A stretch of 64,000 nt of DNA from NCBI GenBank assembly GCA_902635965.1, contig CACPQA010000002.1, positions 62,001 to 126,000 of the forward strand, given 5' to 3'. A program made the translations under genes and the position numbers. This DNA is from an uncultured Bacteroidota bacterium. Its GTDB lineage: Bacteria > Bacteroidota > Bacteroidia > Flavobacteriales > Flavobacteriaceae. The notes below the pieces were generated by a model. That model saw nothing but the letters and a program-made list of their open reading frames with translations, did not search any database and was not told where the DNA came from. Shown in pieces: positions 44,095 through 53,131 of the stretch (within the stretch, counting starts at the first letter, position 1; each line of letters opens with the position of its first letter).

Positions 44095-44451
44095 ATGGCT
44101 CTTATAAGAATCAATAATATAATGACATATTCGTTCATCGGTTGCATGGATGAAGAAAAAAAAATAGGGTCTGAATATGAGACAAATATTGAAATAAATT
44201 TCATGTGTAACTTTGTTGAATTGAATGATAACTTAAAGGAGACGGTAGATTACCTCACTGTATCTAAAATTGTGGATGAAGAAATGAAAAAAGGATGCAA
44301 TCTGCTTGAAACTGTGATTTATAGTATAGGAAATAAACTGTTAAATATTGACAGTAAAATATGCTCTGTTGCTGTTGAGATAAAAAAGTTAAACCCCCCT
44401 ATTGTAGGGGATGCTCAGTTTGTGTCAGTAAAAGAAGAATTTAAAAGATAA
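44095..44451 (+). CDS. folB: Dihydroneopterin aldolase
   Basis: 118 residues of the folate pathway enzyme that splits 7,8-dihydroneopterin. IRINNIMTYSFIGCMDEEKKIGSEYETNIEINF is the family N-terminus with the substrate-binding Glu region; DYLTVSKIVDEEM, LLETVIYSIGNKL and VEIKKLNPPIVGD (catalytic Lys) follow. Length is standard. It is a single gene between divergent glnS and the tRNA-Cys gene, which follows 17 bases later. Confidence 0.93.
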   Translation: MALIRINNIMTYSFIGCMDEEKKIGSEYETNIEINFMCNFVELNDNLKETVDYLTVSKIVDEEMKKGCNLLETVIYSIGNKLLNIDSKICSVAVEIKKLNPPIVGDAQFVSVKEEFKR

Positions 44452-44468
44452 GTGTATTTTTGTACTAT

Positions 44469-44539
44469 GGCACCGTGGCCGAGTGGCTAGGCAGAGCTCT
44501 GCAAAAGCTTGTACAGCGGTTCGAATCCGCTCGGTGCCT
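44469..44539 (+). tRNA. tRNA-Cys(GCA)
   Basis: A full cloverleaf can be folded: acceptor GGCACCG / CGGTGCC, anticodon stem GAGCT / AGCTT around loop CTGCAAA with anticodon GCA at 44501-44503, T arm AGCGG TTCGAAT CCGCT, and discriminator U (T at 44539), which is the identity base for cysteine. No CCA is encoded. The 3' end touches the convergent rnr stop with no gap. Confidence 0.96.
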
Positions 44540-46660
44540 CTAATTAGAAATATCTAATATAATTTCTCTTTGCATTACATCTGCTCTTTCAACTATAACA
44601 TTTAAAGTGTCACCTAATTGATAGGTTTTCTCAGTTATTTCTCCAACTAATCGGTGGTTCTCAATATCAAAATAGAAATAATCGTTCTGTAATCTTCTTA
44701 TTTCAACAAAACCTTCGCAAAAATTCTTTTCCATCTCTACATATATCCCTCTCTCCGTAACCCCAGAGATAATGCCTCTAAACTTTTTTCCTAATTTATC
44801 TTTCATAAAGAGAGTTTGCATGAGTTTAATTGTTTGCCTTTCCGCTTTTGTTGCGTCCTTCTCCTTTTGGGTTGATATAGTAGAAATTTTATTCATTTCC
44901 TCGATTTTTAGAGAATTTTCCTTTTTTGTTAGAAGAGAAGACAATAGTCTATGACAAATAATATCTGGATATCTTCTAATTGGAGAGGTAAAGTGCAAAT
45001 AGCGCGATAGCGACAAACCATGGTGACCTATGTTTTTTGTTGAATATTCTGCTTTGCTCATACTTCTTAAAGCGAGTAAGTTTAATATGTTAGATTCTTT
45101 TTTTTCATAAGCTTGTAAAAGCAAATTGTTCATTTGTTTTCCTATATTTTTTTTTTTGTCTAATTTTTTATGTCCAAAAGATTCTGCGACACTAAATAAA
45201 TTTGCCACTTTGTTTTCATCCGGTTTGTCATGAATTCTAAAAATTGCTTTTTTCTTTAATTTTTCTGCTACCACTATGTTAGTCAGCAACATAAATTCCT
45301 CTACCAATTTGTGTGATTCTTTACTTTCTCTTAAATATGTTCCATCAATTTTATCTCCATTAAACTTAAAACCCACCTCTTTCTTGTTAAAAAAAATCGC
45401 TCCTCTTTCTTGCCTTTTTTTCCTAATTTTTTTTGATATTTCGTTTAGTATTCTAATTGGTTTTTCGAATTTTTTGTTTAACCTTTTTGTCTCTTTCTTG
45501 TTTTCTATTATTGACTGTACATCAGAATAAGTGAATCTATGGTCAGACAATATCATTGTCTTTGTTGCTCTGTCGTTTAATATATTTCCTTGCTTATCAA
45601 TTGTGAAAATTATAGAGAATGCCCTCTTGTTTTTTTTGGGTTCTAAAGAACATATTTCATTTGATAGCTTTTCAGGAAGCATTGGAACTACTCTGTTGGC
45701 AAGATATACAGACGTCCCCCTTTTTCTTGCCTCTTTATCTAATTGTGTGTCCGGTCTAACATAGCTTGATACATCTGCTATATGTACACCTATTTCGAAA
45801 GTATTATCATTTAAATTTTTAAATGATAATGCATCATCAAAATCCTTTGCATTGTCTGGGTCTATAGTAAAGGTTAATTGCTTTCTATAGTCTTCCCTAT
45901 CTACTATTTTTTCATTTGTTTCATTGATCTGGGTTACTTCTTTTAACACCTCCTTTGGGAATATGTTTTTTATTTTGTTATCTATAATAATATTCTTAAT
46001 CTCTGCATTAATTTCTCCAATATCTCCAAGTATTTCATTGATAATTACAGTGGGTTTTATTTCATTTGGTTCCCATTTTTCAAGACCGATTGTAAACCTC
46101 TTTCCCTTTATCCTACTGTATTCTTTTTTATTTTTTAATATACATTCTACTTTTCTTCCTCCGCTTTTTAAAGTTATTTTATTTTTTTTATCAATTATAG
46201 CAGGGTAAACATTCTTATCTCTTTTTCTGATTTCTATTATCGTTCCAGTTTTTTTTCCATTTTTGTTAATCACTTGTATCTCTACTAAATCGTTATTTAA
46301 CGCATTAGCTAAATTGTTTCTTGGTATTTTAATATCCTGCTCATCTTCTGGTGTGAGGAAAAAGCCTGTTCCGGATCTTACAATTTCTAAATAGCCTGTC
46401 CTAGTCTTTATTTGTGACCCACTGAACGAAATATAATTGTTTAGGCTAGCAGATAATTTACCTTTTTCCTTAAGACTACGTAGTTTTTTTTTAAGAATTT
46501 TCAAGTCTTTTTTTTTGCTTAATCTTAGTCTATCTCCTATCTCTTTAAAGTTTATTTTGGAAGATTTGTTTACCATTTTGAGTATTTTACTCTCTAATTT
46601 TTTCTTTTGTTTTCTTTTCATTTTAACAAATCTAATCTTTTTTAGAATGTCGTTTTTCAA
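44540..46660 (-). CDS. rnr: Ribonuclease R
   Basis: 706 residues of a processive 3'-5' exoribonuclease. N-terminal basic helix-turn-helix-like region, cold-shock domains, the RNB catalytic core with TIDPDNAKDFDDALS (metal-binding Asp cluster) and HYLHFTSPIRRYPDIICHRLL, then a C-terminal S1 domain (LGKKFRGIISGVTERGIYVEM). The basic tail seen in E. coli is absent and the basic residues are at the N-terminus. The first codon is TTG at 46660; an ATG 13 codons in is an alternative. Upstream lies the candidate origin. Confidence 0.95.
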   Translation of the reverse strand: MKNDILKKIRFVKMKRKQKKKLESKILKMVNKSSKINFKEIGDRLRLSKKKDLKILKKKLRSLKEKGKLSASLNNYISFSGSQIKTRTGYLEIVRSGTGFFLTPEDEQDIKIPRNNLANALNNDLVEIQVINKNGKKTGTIIEIRKRDKNVYPAIIDKKNKITLKSGGRKVECILKNKKEYSRIKGKRFTIGLEKWEPNEIKPTVIINEILGDIGEINAEIKNIIIDNKIKNIFPKEVLKEVTQINETNEKIVDREDYRKQLTFTIDPDNAKDFDDALSFKNLNDNTFEIGVHIADVSSYVRPDTQLDKEARKRGTSVYLANRVVPMLPEKLSNEICSLEPKKNKRAFSIIFTIDKQGNILNDRATKTMILSDHRFTYSDVQSIIENKKETKRLNKKFEKPIRILNEISKKIRKKRQERGAIFFNKKEVGFKFNGDKIDGTYLRESKESHKLVEEFMLLTNIVVAEKLKKKAIFRIHDKPDENKVANLFSVAESFGHKKLDKKKNIGKQMNNLLLQAYEKKESNILNLLALRSMSKAEYSTKNIGHHGLSLSRYLHFTSPIRRYPDIICHRLLSSLLTKKENSLKIEEMNKISTISTQKEKDATKAERQTIKLMQTLFMKDKLGKKFRGIISGVTERGIYVEMEKNFCEGFVEIRRLQNDYFYFDIENHRLVGEITEKTYQLGDTLNVIVERADVMQREIILDISN

Positions 46661-47065
46661 TACTATATCATAATTAGATAGTAAATTAGATATTATTTAT
46701 TATTAATATTGAATGTTAATAATATAAAAAAAACTGTCTTTTTTCTTTGATTTAAAAACAATCGTTTATTGTAAACAAAACTTTAACACTACATTTAATA
46801 CTAAATATTTTAATTACAATGTTTTATGTTTTTTATCAACAGTTGTTAAGAACAAAAAAATTTAACAAAATATAGCTTTTTTAATCAGAAGAAATGTTAA
46901 TTTTTATTTGGCTATTTTTTATAAATAGATGAAATTTTCTTTTTTTCATTTCATTTTAACAAAAAAAGAACTCTTTGTTTGTTTTTCTTTTTTTATCAAC
47001 ATTATATCAAATATCTTTTTAACAGTTCGTTTACGTGTTTTCCATTTATTATTTTTAAAATAAAA
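46661..47065. other. Candidate replication origin (oriC) and divergent promoter region, no gene
   Basis: The only gene-free stretch over 300 bases. By hand count 61 of 360 bases (46681-47040) are G or C, about 17%. It holds TTATCAACA twice (46833-46841 and 46993-47001, exactly 160 apart), TTATTAACA (minus, 46714-46722), TTCTTAACA (minus, 46844-46852) and TTTTTAACA (47016-47024), all resembling DnaA boxes, plus more TTAACA hexamers. The rest is A/T runs. It also separates the divergent rnr and rpiB. mnmG, parS sites and rnpA are near. The origin call is inference. Confidence 0.45.
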
Positions 47066-47497
47066 ATGACAATTTCAATTGGGAATGACCACGCAGGAGT
47101 GGATCTAAAAAAACATATAGTAAAATACCTCAAGGACAAAGGATTTAAAACAAATAATAAGGGTACAAACACAGACAATAGTGTAGATTATCCTGATTTT
47201 ATTCATCCTGTATCTAAAGAAGTAGAGGAAAATATTTCAAGCATAGGTATAATCATTTGCGGAAGCGGCAACGGAGCCGCTATGACGGCAAACAAAAGAA
47301 AAACTATTAGAGCTGCCTTGTGTTGGAATAAGGAAACATCGATATTGGCGCGGGAACACAATGATGCTAATATTCTGAGTATACCCTCAAGGTTTGTTAG
47401 CAAAACTGAAGCACTAGAAATAGTAGATGCTTTTATAAAAACTGATTTTGAAGGAGGCAGACATCAAAGAAGAATTGAAAAGATACCATGTCATTAG
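47066..47497 (+). CDS. rpiB: Ribose-5-phosphate isomerase B
   Basis: 143 residues interconverting ribose-5-phosphate and ribulose-5-phosphate. SIGNDHAGVDLKKHIVKYL, VDYPDFIHPVSKEV, and GIIICGSGNGAAMTANK (active-site Cys) are the RpiB/LacAB signatures, and RREHNDAN-type REHNDANILSIPSRFV is near the C-terminus. The ATG at 47066 gives the standard N-terminus; an in-frame ATG at 46979 would add a hydrophobic, T-rich leader without family support. It overlaps the next gene by ten bases. Confidence 0.95.
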   Translation: MTISIGNDHAGVDLKKHIVKYLKDKGFKTNNKGTNTDNSVDYPDFIHPVSKEVEENISSIGIIICGSGNGAAMTANKRKTIRAALCWNKETSILAREHNDANILSIPSRFVSKTEALEIVDAFIKTDFEGGRHQRRIEKIPCH

Positions 47498-47931
47498 TCA
47501 AATTTTATGTGAAAAAGTTTAATGAAATTGACAGCAGAACTCTTCATAATATATTTTTGCTTCGCGCCGAAGTATTTATCGTTGAGCAAGAATGTGCTTA
47601 CCAAGACATTGACGGAAAAGACTCCAAAAGCATTCACATAATTGGCATGCAAAAAGAAGAAATAATTGCGTATTCAAGGATAATGATCCTAAACAACGAG
47701 TTCTGTTCTATTGGGAGAGTTTTGGTTAAAAAAGAATTTAGAAAAAAAGGAATAGGAATAAAACTCATGATAAAAACAATACAAGAAGCTAATAATGAAT
47801 ATAATAGCAGAAGAATAAAAATATCTGCTCAAGAGTATTTAAAAAACTTCTATACAAACTTAGGATTTAAACATACGGGAAAGTGTTATTTAGAAGACGG
47901 TATTCCTCATATTGAGATGATTCTCAATTAG
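47488..47931 (+). CDS. GNAT family N-acetyltransferase (ElaA-like)
   Basis: 147 residues. LRAEVFIVEQECAYQDIDGKDSKSIHIIG is the ElaA-type N-terminus, and VLVKKEFRKKGIGIKLMIKTI is the acetyl-CoA-binding motif A (R-x-x-G-x-G/I). YLKNFYTNLGFKHTGKCYLEDGIPHIEMIL fits motif B and the family end. Substrate unknown. It is coupled to rpiB by a ten-base overlap and faces rnpA with an eight-base stop overlap. Confidence 0.88.
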   Translation: MSLVKFYVKKFNEIDSRTLHNIFLLRAEVFIVEQECAYQDIDGKDSKSIHIIGMQKEEIIAYSRIMILNNEFCSIGRVLVKKEFRKKGIGIKLMIKTIQEANNEYNSRRIKISAQEYLKNFYTNLGFKHTGKCYLEDGIPHIEMILN

Positions 47932-48244
47932 AAAAATTTAAAATGTCAGAAAGTGTTTTTTCTATCTCTTTATAGGGCATGATGCTCAAACTTTTGTAGA
48001 TAACTAAATAGTTACCTTTTGCATTTATGTTTAAATTATGCAATGCAGCTTTAATCCTTCTCTTAACTTTATTTCTGTCTACAGCACGCCTAAAACACTT
48101 CTTTGGGACAGATATACAAAAAAAAGGAGGGTTCTCTTTTCCATTATCTCGAGAAACTTTTATTTGATTTTTAACAACGAACAAATTAGATTCAAAAAGC
48201 AGGTCAATTATTTTTTTATTTTTTAAGCTCCTTATCCTCAACAT
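47924..48244 (-). CDS. rnpA: Ribonuclease P protein component
   Basis: 106 residues of the small basic cofactor of RNase P, which trims tRNA 5' leaders. The central cleft motif VPKKCFRRAVDRNKVKRRIKAALH contains the RNR signature that contacts the catalytic RNA. The usual partner rpmH (ribosomal protein L34) is not beside it; instead rnpA overlaps the 3' end of the M1 peptidase gene by 29 bases and ends the usp-sulP-MBL-M1 operon. Confidence 0.93.
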   Translation of the reverse strand: MLRIRSLKNKKIIDLLFESNLFVVKNQIKVSRDNGKENPPFFCISVPKKCFRRAVDRNKVKRRIKAALHNLNINAKGNYLVIYKSLSIMPYKEIEKTLSDILNFSN

Positions 48245-50066
48245 TTTTCATTTTTGGCAAATAATAGTTGTTGGTTTTATCAATATCAGCCATTAGATTA
48301 CTAGGGTCTATGACAATAGCCTCGATCTCATCAACACCTCTATCTAAGTTAAAACTATAATATGGGTTTGCCCAAAACCAGTCTCTCTTGACCACCCATT
48401 CAATATTATAAGGGTTGTTTTTTTCTCCCCTCATAAGGGAGATAGGGATATATATTATTTCATATTGTCCATCTTTGTATTTTATAAGTATTTCAAGCGG
48501 CATGGGCATAAGTCCCTTTCTATAAAGAAGAACTTTCGTATTTCCGGAATCTCCATCTACTTTTTCAATTTTATAATCTATTACGTTGGTCGTTTGAGTC
48601 CAATCTGTTAAATACCATTGAAGCTGTATTCCAGAAACCCTTTCGGCAACACGGCGAAAATCATTTGGCTTTGGGTGTTTGAACTTCCATTCATTAAAGT
48701 ATTCTTGAAGAACCTTAAATAGTGTCTCTTCTCCTATAATATATCCCAACTGAGATAGAAAAACAGCCCCCTTGTCGTAAGCAGTATTTTCATACGCATA
48801 GTTATATTCATATCTATTAGCATTGGTTGATTGAGGCATTTCTGTTCCAGAAAGAGCAAGCCTATAGTAATCATCGTACCTTCTTTCCATTGGGAACGCC
48901 TTCTTTTCTTCAAGTATTTCGTCTTCCGCGAGAGTCGATATGAAAGTTGTAAAGCCTTCATCCATCCATTCATGTTTGGTCTCGTTGGTTGCTAAAACAT
49001 GCTGAAACCAAGAATGAGCAAGCTCGTGGCAAGTGACACCGAACAGACTATTGAAGGACCTCCCACCAGTAATAAGTGTCATCATTGCATACTCCATGCC
49101 GCCGTCACCTCCTTGAGCAACAGTATATTGTTTGTAAGGATAAACGCCAACTTTTGAGTTAAAATATCCCATCATCTTTGCTGTGTAAGGCTGTAATTTT
49201 TTCCAGTTATCAATTATTTTAGGGTCGTTTTTGTAAAAAAAATGCAGAACTACACCATTAGGACCAGGATACGTATCATGAACATAATTTTTATCTGCGG
49301 ACCAAGTGAAATCATGAACGTTAGGTGCAACAAAGTGCCATTCAACCTTTCCCTTTTTAGCTTTTGGAACTTTTCTTTTGGAATAGCCCCTACCTATATC
49401 ATTTGCGTTCTGCAAATAACCACTAGCAGCAACTGTATACTCTTTATCAATTTTTATTTTAACATCAAAATTTCCCCAAACACCATGAAACTCTCGACCA
49501 GTATATGGGTCAGCATTCCATCCTTCCGAGTCATATTCGCACATCTTTGGATACCATTGAGCCATAGAATATTCTATTCCATCTCTGGAATTTTTACCGG
49601 CTCTCCTAACTAAATCAGGAACCTGCCCTTTGAATTCCATGCTAAATTGTGTTGTCTCATTTGGATGCAAAGGCGAATCTAATTCGACTTCTAAAATGGT
49701 TTCGCTATCTACAGTTTTAAGTAGCTTTCCACTCTGAGATAAATTGTAAACTTTTAAGAAACCCTGCTGTTTCGGATCAAGAGAGTCTATATCTATCTTA
49801 AAACGAGTATTTCTGTCAGCCGAATTATCTTGTCGTATAGCCATTTCACTGCCGGGTTTGAAAGCATTAAAATACAAGTGAAAAAAAACTTTTTTTAATA
49901 TTTCAGGCGAATTGTTGGTGTATTTGATCTCCTGAGACCCTATGTATTGGTTATTGGTTTTGTCAAAGTCTATCTCAATTTTATAGTCTATTTCTTGTTG
50001 CCAATACTGAGAACTGCACAAAAAGTGGAAAAATAAAAATAGGAAAGCGTAATTTTTCATAAACAA
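48216..50066 (-). CDS. Secreted M1 family metallopeptidase
   Basis: 616 residues after a signal peptide (YAFLFLFFHFLCSSQ). Zinc site HELAHSWFQHVLATNETKHEWMDEGF (His-Glu-x2-His with a distal Glu) and the exopeptidase motif GGMEYAM (GxMEN-like) mark an M1 aminopeptidase. An N-terminal beta-domain begins YWQQEIDYKIEIDFD. No type IX C-terminal sorting domain is visible, so it is likely periplasmic or cell-associated. It lies two bases after the MBL hydrolase gene. Confidence 0.9.
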   Translation of the reverse strand: MFMKNYAFLFLFFHFLCSSQYWQQEIDYKIEIDFDKTNNQYIGSQEIKYTNNSPEILKKVFFHLYFNAFKPGSEMAIRQDNSADRNTRFKIDIDSLDPKQQGFLKVYNLSQSGKLLKTVDSETILEVELDSPLHPNETTQFSMEFKGQVPDLVRRAGKNSRDGIEYSMAQWYPKMCEYDSEGWNADPYTGREFHGVWGNFDVKIKIDKEYTVAASGYLQNANDIGRGYSKRKVPKAKKGKVEWHFVAPNVHDFTWSADKNYVHDTYPGPNGVVLHFFYKNDPKIIDNWKKLQPYTAKMMGYFNSKVGVYPYKQYTVAQGGDGGMEYAMMTLITGGRSFNSLFGVTCHELAHSWFQHVLATNETKHEWMDEGFTTFISTLAEDEILEEKKAFPMERRYDDYYRLALSGTEMPQSTNANRYEYNYAYENTAYDKGAVFLSQLGYIIGEETLFKVLQEYFNEWKFKHPKPNDFRRVAERVSGIQLQWYLTDWTQTTNVIDYKIEKVDGDSGNTKVLLYRKGLMPMPLEILIKYKDGQYEIIYIPISLMRGEKNNPYNIEWVVKRDWFWANPYYSFNLDRGVDEIEAIVIDPSNLMADIDKTNNYYLPKMKNVEDKELKK

Positions 50067-50068
50067 AT

Positions 50069-50911
50069 TTAAATATCCTCTAATTTAAATGTTTTATTTA
50101 ACTTGAATTTATCGTTTTCTTTTCTAATGTCTATAACCTCGTATCTTACGTCATGTTGTAAAAAAAGAAGAATTTTATCTTTTGCGGCTTTTTCTAAAAA
50201 AAATGCCTTTTCCTGTAATGTCAACAATGGTCTTGTATCATACCCCATAATAAAAGGGACCCTAACGTGCCCTGCCGTTGGTATTAAATCTGAAACAAAA
50301 ACAAAGGTTTTGTTTTTAAATTCCAAGATAGGAAGCATCATTTTCTCTGTATGCCCGTTGACTGTTAAAAGATCAAACCCAAGAGGTTTTTCACTAGCAC
50401 CTATTAAATTTAATTTACCGCTTTTTTCAAGCGGAAGAATATTATCCTGCAAAAAAGAAGCTTTTTCTCTTGAGTTTGGGGAAATTGCCCATTTCCAATG
50501 ATCTTTATTAACCCAGAAGTTAGCGTTTTCAAACCTAGGAACTAGCTCCCCGCTCTTTCTAATTATAGCACCGCCGCAGTGATCAAAATGAAGATGTGTA
50601 AAAAAAACATCAGTAATATCCCCATTTTTAAAGCCAGCTTTTTTAATTGAGGTATCAATTGAATATTCACCCCACCTGTAATAATGAGAAAAAAACTTTT
50701 CACTTTGCTTATCTCCTAGGCCTGCGTCAATTAAAATTAGCTTATGGCTTGTCTCTATTAAAAGTGACCTTGCAGCCATTTCAATCATGTTTAATTCGTC
50801 TGCCGGATTAGTTTTCTCCCAGATAGTTTTTGGCACAACACCAAACATTGCTCCACCGTCAAGTTTAAAATTACCGGTTTCAATAGAATAAAGATTTTTA
50901 ATTATGCACAT
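50069..50911 (-). CDS. MBL-fold metallo-hydrolase (lactonase-like)
   Basis: 280 residues from ATG 50911 (a TTG at 50920 next to the sulP stop is possible). THLHFDHCGG is the His-x-His-x-Asp-His metal motif; VNGHTEKMMLPI and FVSDLIPTAGHV supply the later ligands. The overall layout is like N-acyl-homoserine lactonases and related secreted-substrate hydrolases, but the true substrate is unknown. It sits between sulP and the M1 peptidase in a tight operon. Confidence 0.83.
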   Translation of the reverse strand: MCIIKNLYSIETGNFKLDGGAMFGVVPKTIWEKTNPADELNMIEMAARSLLIETSHKLILIDAGLGDKQSEKFFSHYYRWGEYSIDTSIKKAGFKNGDITDVFFTHLHFDHCGGAIIRKSGELVPRFENANFWVNKDHWKWAISPNSREKASFLQDNILPLEKSGKLNLIGASEKPLGFDLLTVNGHTEKMMLPILEFKNKTFVFVSDLIPTAGHVRVPFIMGYDTRPLLTLQEKAFFLEKAAKDKILLFLQHDVRYEVIDIRKENDKFKLNKTFKLEDI

Positions 50912-50920
50912 TTTTCGCAA

Positions 50921-53128
50921 TTATTTATCTAAATACTTATTATTAATAATTGACATTAGTTCAGTAGAAAATGCAAGTAATTGTTTAATTTCCTGTATGC
51001 TTGAAAGCCGACTTTTACCCTTTATAAGAAGGCTTTTCCCAATTGATTCAACCCTAAAATAAGCGTGACTTTCAAAAAAGAAAATAAGTTTTGAGTCAAA
51101 AAGACTTCTTATTTCACTAGCCTTCTTTCCACCAAGGAAAAAGCGCTTAGAAAAGTCGGGATGTTTTGGAAAATCTAAATCTTTATAAATGGTGTTTTCA
51201 TTAATACCACCAAGTAAGTTTTCTCTATCTAAAATAAAAACGGGTATATCAAACTTTAGATTTATGAGTAAGAAAGAAGAAACAATGTCATCTTTTGAGA
51301 TAAAAGCACCTTCGCTGTAAGAAAGATCAAACAAATGAAAATCGCCGCTTTCATTTACGAGTTCATTGAATTGATAATTTATAATTTTTGCCTTAAAAAA
51401 ATCAAAACGTTCAAGTTCTTTCGTGTCAGAAGAGGCCTCTGGCCTATACCCCCAACCAAGAATTTTAGAAAGTTTCTGAAGAGATAGCTGCCTTTTCGTT
51501 AGATTATTATTAATCCTGAAGAAGTCATTTGTTGGGAGAGACTTTCTTATCGCAAAAGGGTGTTGAGTATCTGCCGTGTGTGCATCCAGCCCTATAATTT
51601 CAAATGCTCCACCTTTTCTAGTAAAGCCCCGTCTGTACTCATTCAAACCCTCCATAACGGTATGATCGACAAAACTGCATAAAGAAAAATCCAGCACAGC
51701 ATGTTCGTTTTCAGGAATTTCGTCGAGTTTCGATTTAAGTCGAAAGAAATTCAAGAAACTACAGAAGTTTTTAACACTCACGTAATAATTTCCTGTTTCT
51801 TCCTCTAAATACATTAACACATTAGGTTTAAAAAGGTTTCTAGTGAAGAGAAATAAATTTTTATTTAAAACAACATGTATTAAAAAGGTGGTTGCAATTC
51901 CAAGGAAAATACCTGTAATCAAGTCATTGGTTAGTGTTATAATTAGTGTAACAATAAATATTGCTGCTTGCTCTTTGCCGATATTTAGAATCCTAAGAAA
52001 ATTACTAGGTGCAGCAAGTTTGTATCCCGTATAAACTAATATTGCGGCTAATGCAGGAAGAGCAATTCTTTGTATTTGCTCCTGAAACAGAAGAATGAAA
52101 CACAATAGCATTAAAGAATGAGACATATTTGCAAAGCGATTTGTCCCACCATTATTTACGTTTACTGAACTTCTTGCAATCACAGTTACAACATTTAACC
52201 CTCCGACCATTCCGCTTAAAGCGGTGGCTACACCCAAAGCTCTAAGATCTTTGTTTACGTTTGATCTTCTTTTTTGGGGATCGAGTTTGTCAACAGCCTT
52301 AATACTAAGCAATGATTCAATACTAGAAATAAGTGTGATAGAAAAAACAGTTGACAAAAAGGGTAATGTTAAAGCTATCCCAAAATCTGGAGTAGGTAAA
52401 TCAGACCAGATATTATCTGGAAGAGATATTAGCAGATTTGAACCTATAGGATACTCACGAGATGAGACCAAATCGTAATAATAATTTAGTCCAATAGCAA
52501 GAAAAACGACCCACATTGGAGCTGGAATTAACTTAAAGATGGGGTTTCTTAATTTTGAGTAGAAAATTAAAATTAAAAGGGATAGTATTCCCAACAAAGC
52601 GGGTAATATAATTTCCATAGAAGAGGAAGAAAATAAAATATTAAGCGACTCAGGAATTTTCGATAAGACTTCGAGGGGCTTTCCGCTCACAGAAGTTATA
52701 CCAATCATAACATGAACTTGTTTAGATAGTATTCCCACGCCAATAGCGGCGAGCATACCCTGTAAAGCGGAGGATGGAAAAAATTCGCTCAAGGCTCCGA
52801 GCCTAAAAACACCAAAAAGAAACATTAGTATACCTGAGACAATTATAGCAGCCAAAGTATATAGATAGCCCTGATATAAATCACCTCCGCCCAACGAAGT
52901 GATAGCATACAATAAAACTATAACCAAACCATTGCCAGGCCCGGTTATTGTTAATTGTGATCCTCCCATAATAGCAACAACTGTTCCACCAACAATAGAA
53001 GCGATTACACCAGAAATAGGCGGCGCCTCTGAAGCGATGGCGAGACCTAAGCCTAGAGGTAGTGCGACTAAGGAGACAACAAATCCTGCAAATAAATTTT
53101 TAGGAATTTCTTTTATAAAGTCTCTCAT
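50921..53128 (-). CDS. SulP family inorganic anion transporter with extended C-terminus
   Basis: 735 residues. A long membrane domain (about 1-420) opens with NLFAGFVVSLVALPLGLGLAIASEAPPISGVIASIVGG, the SulP signature region, and includes GMVGGLNVVTVIARSSVNVNNGG. A STAS domain follows (about 455-520, HAVLDFSLCSFVDHTVMEGLNEY). About 200 further residues include a soluble region of unknown fold. SulP proteins carry sulfate, bicarbonate or other anions; the neighbour usp gene does not decide. Three bases separate it from usp. Confidence 0.9.
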   Translation of the reverse strand: MRDFIKEIPKNLFAGFVVSLVALPLGLGLAIASEAPPISGVIASIVGGTVVAIMGGSQLTITGPGNGLVIVLLYAITSLGGGDLYQGYLYTLAAIIVSGILMFLFGVFRLGALSEFFPSSALQGMLAAIGVGILSKQVHVMIGITSVSGKPLEVLSKIPESLNILFSSSSMEIILPALLGILSLLILIFYSKLRNPIFKLIPAPMWVVFLAIGLNYYYDLVSSREYPIGSNLLISLPDNIWSDLPTPDFGIALTLPFLSTVFSITLISSIESLLSIKAVDKLDPQKRRSNVNKDLRALGVATALSGMVGGLNVVTVIARSSVNVNNGGTNRFANMSHSLMLLCFILLFQEQIQRIALPALAAILVYTGYKLAAPSNFLRILNIGKEQAAIFIVTLIITLTNDLITGIFLGIATTFLIHVVLNKNLFLFTRNLFKPNVLMYLEEETGNYYVSVKNFCSFLNFFRLKSKLDEIPENEHAVLDFSLCSFVDHTVMEGLNEYRRGFTRKGGAFEIIGLDAHTADTQHPFAIRKSLPTNDFFRINNNLTKRQLSLQKLSKILGWGYRPEASSDTKELERFDFFKAKIINYQFNELVNESGDFHLFDLSYSEGAFISKDDIVSSFLLINLKFDIPVFILDRENLLGGINENTIYKDLDFPKHPDFSKRFFLGGKKASEIRSLFDSKLIFFFESHAYFRVESIGKSLLIKGKSRLSSIQEIKQLLAFSTELMSIINNKYLDK

Positions 53129-53131
53129 GAT

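Noticed and set aside
45276-46208. Several plus-strand open frames opposite rnr
   Set aside because: They are hydrophobic antisense shadows of a Lys/Glu-rich gene; no promoter, no family motif.
46819-46875. 18-codon open frame in the candidate origin
   Set aside because: Too short, extremely A+T-rich, no start signals and no support from context.
46979-47065. 29-codon upstream extension of rpiB
   Set aside because: A T-rich hydrophobic stretch without family support, inside the candidate origin and containing one of its TTATCAACA repeats.
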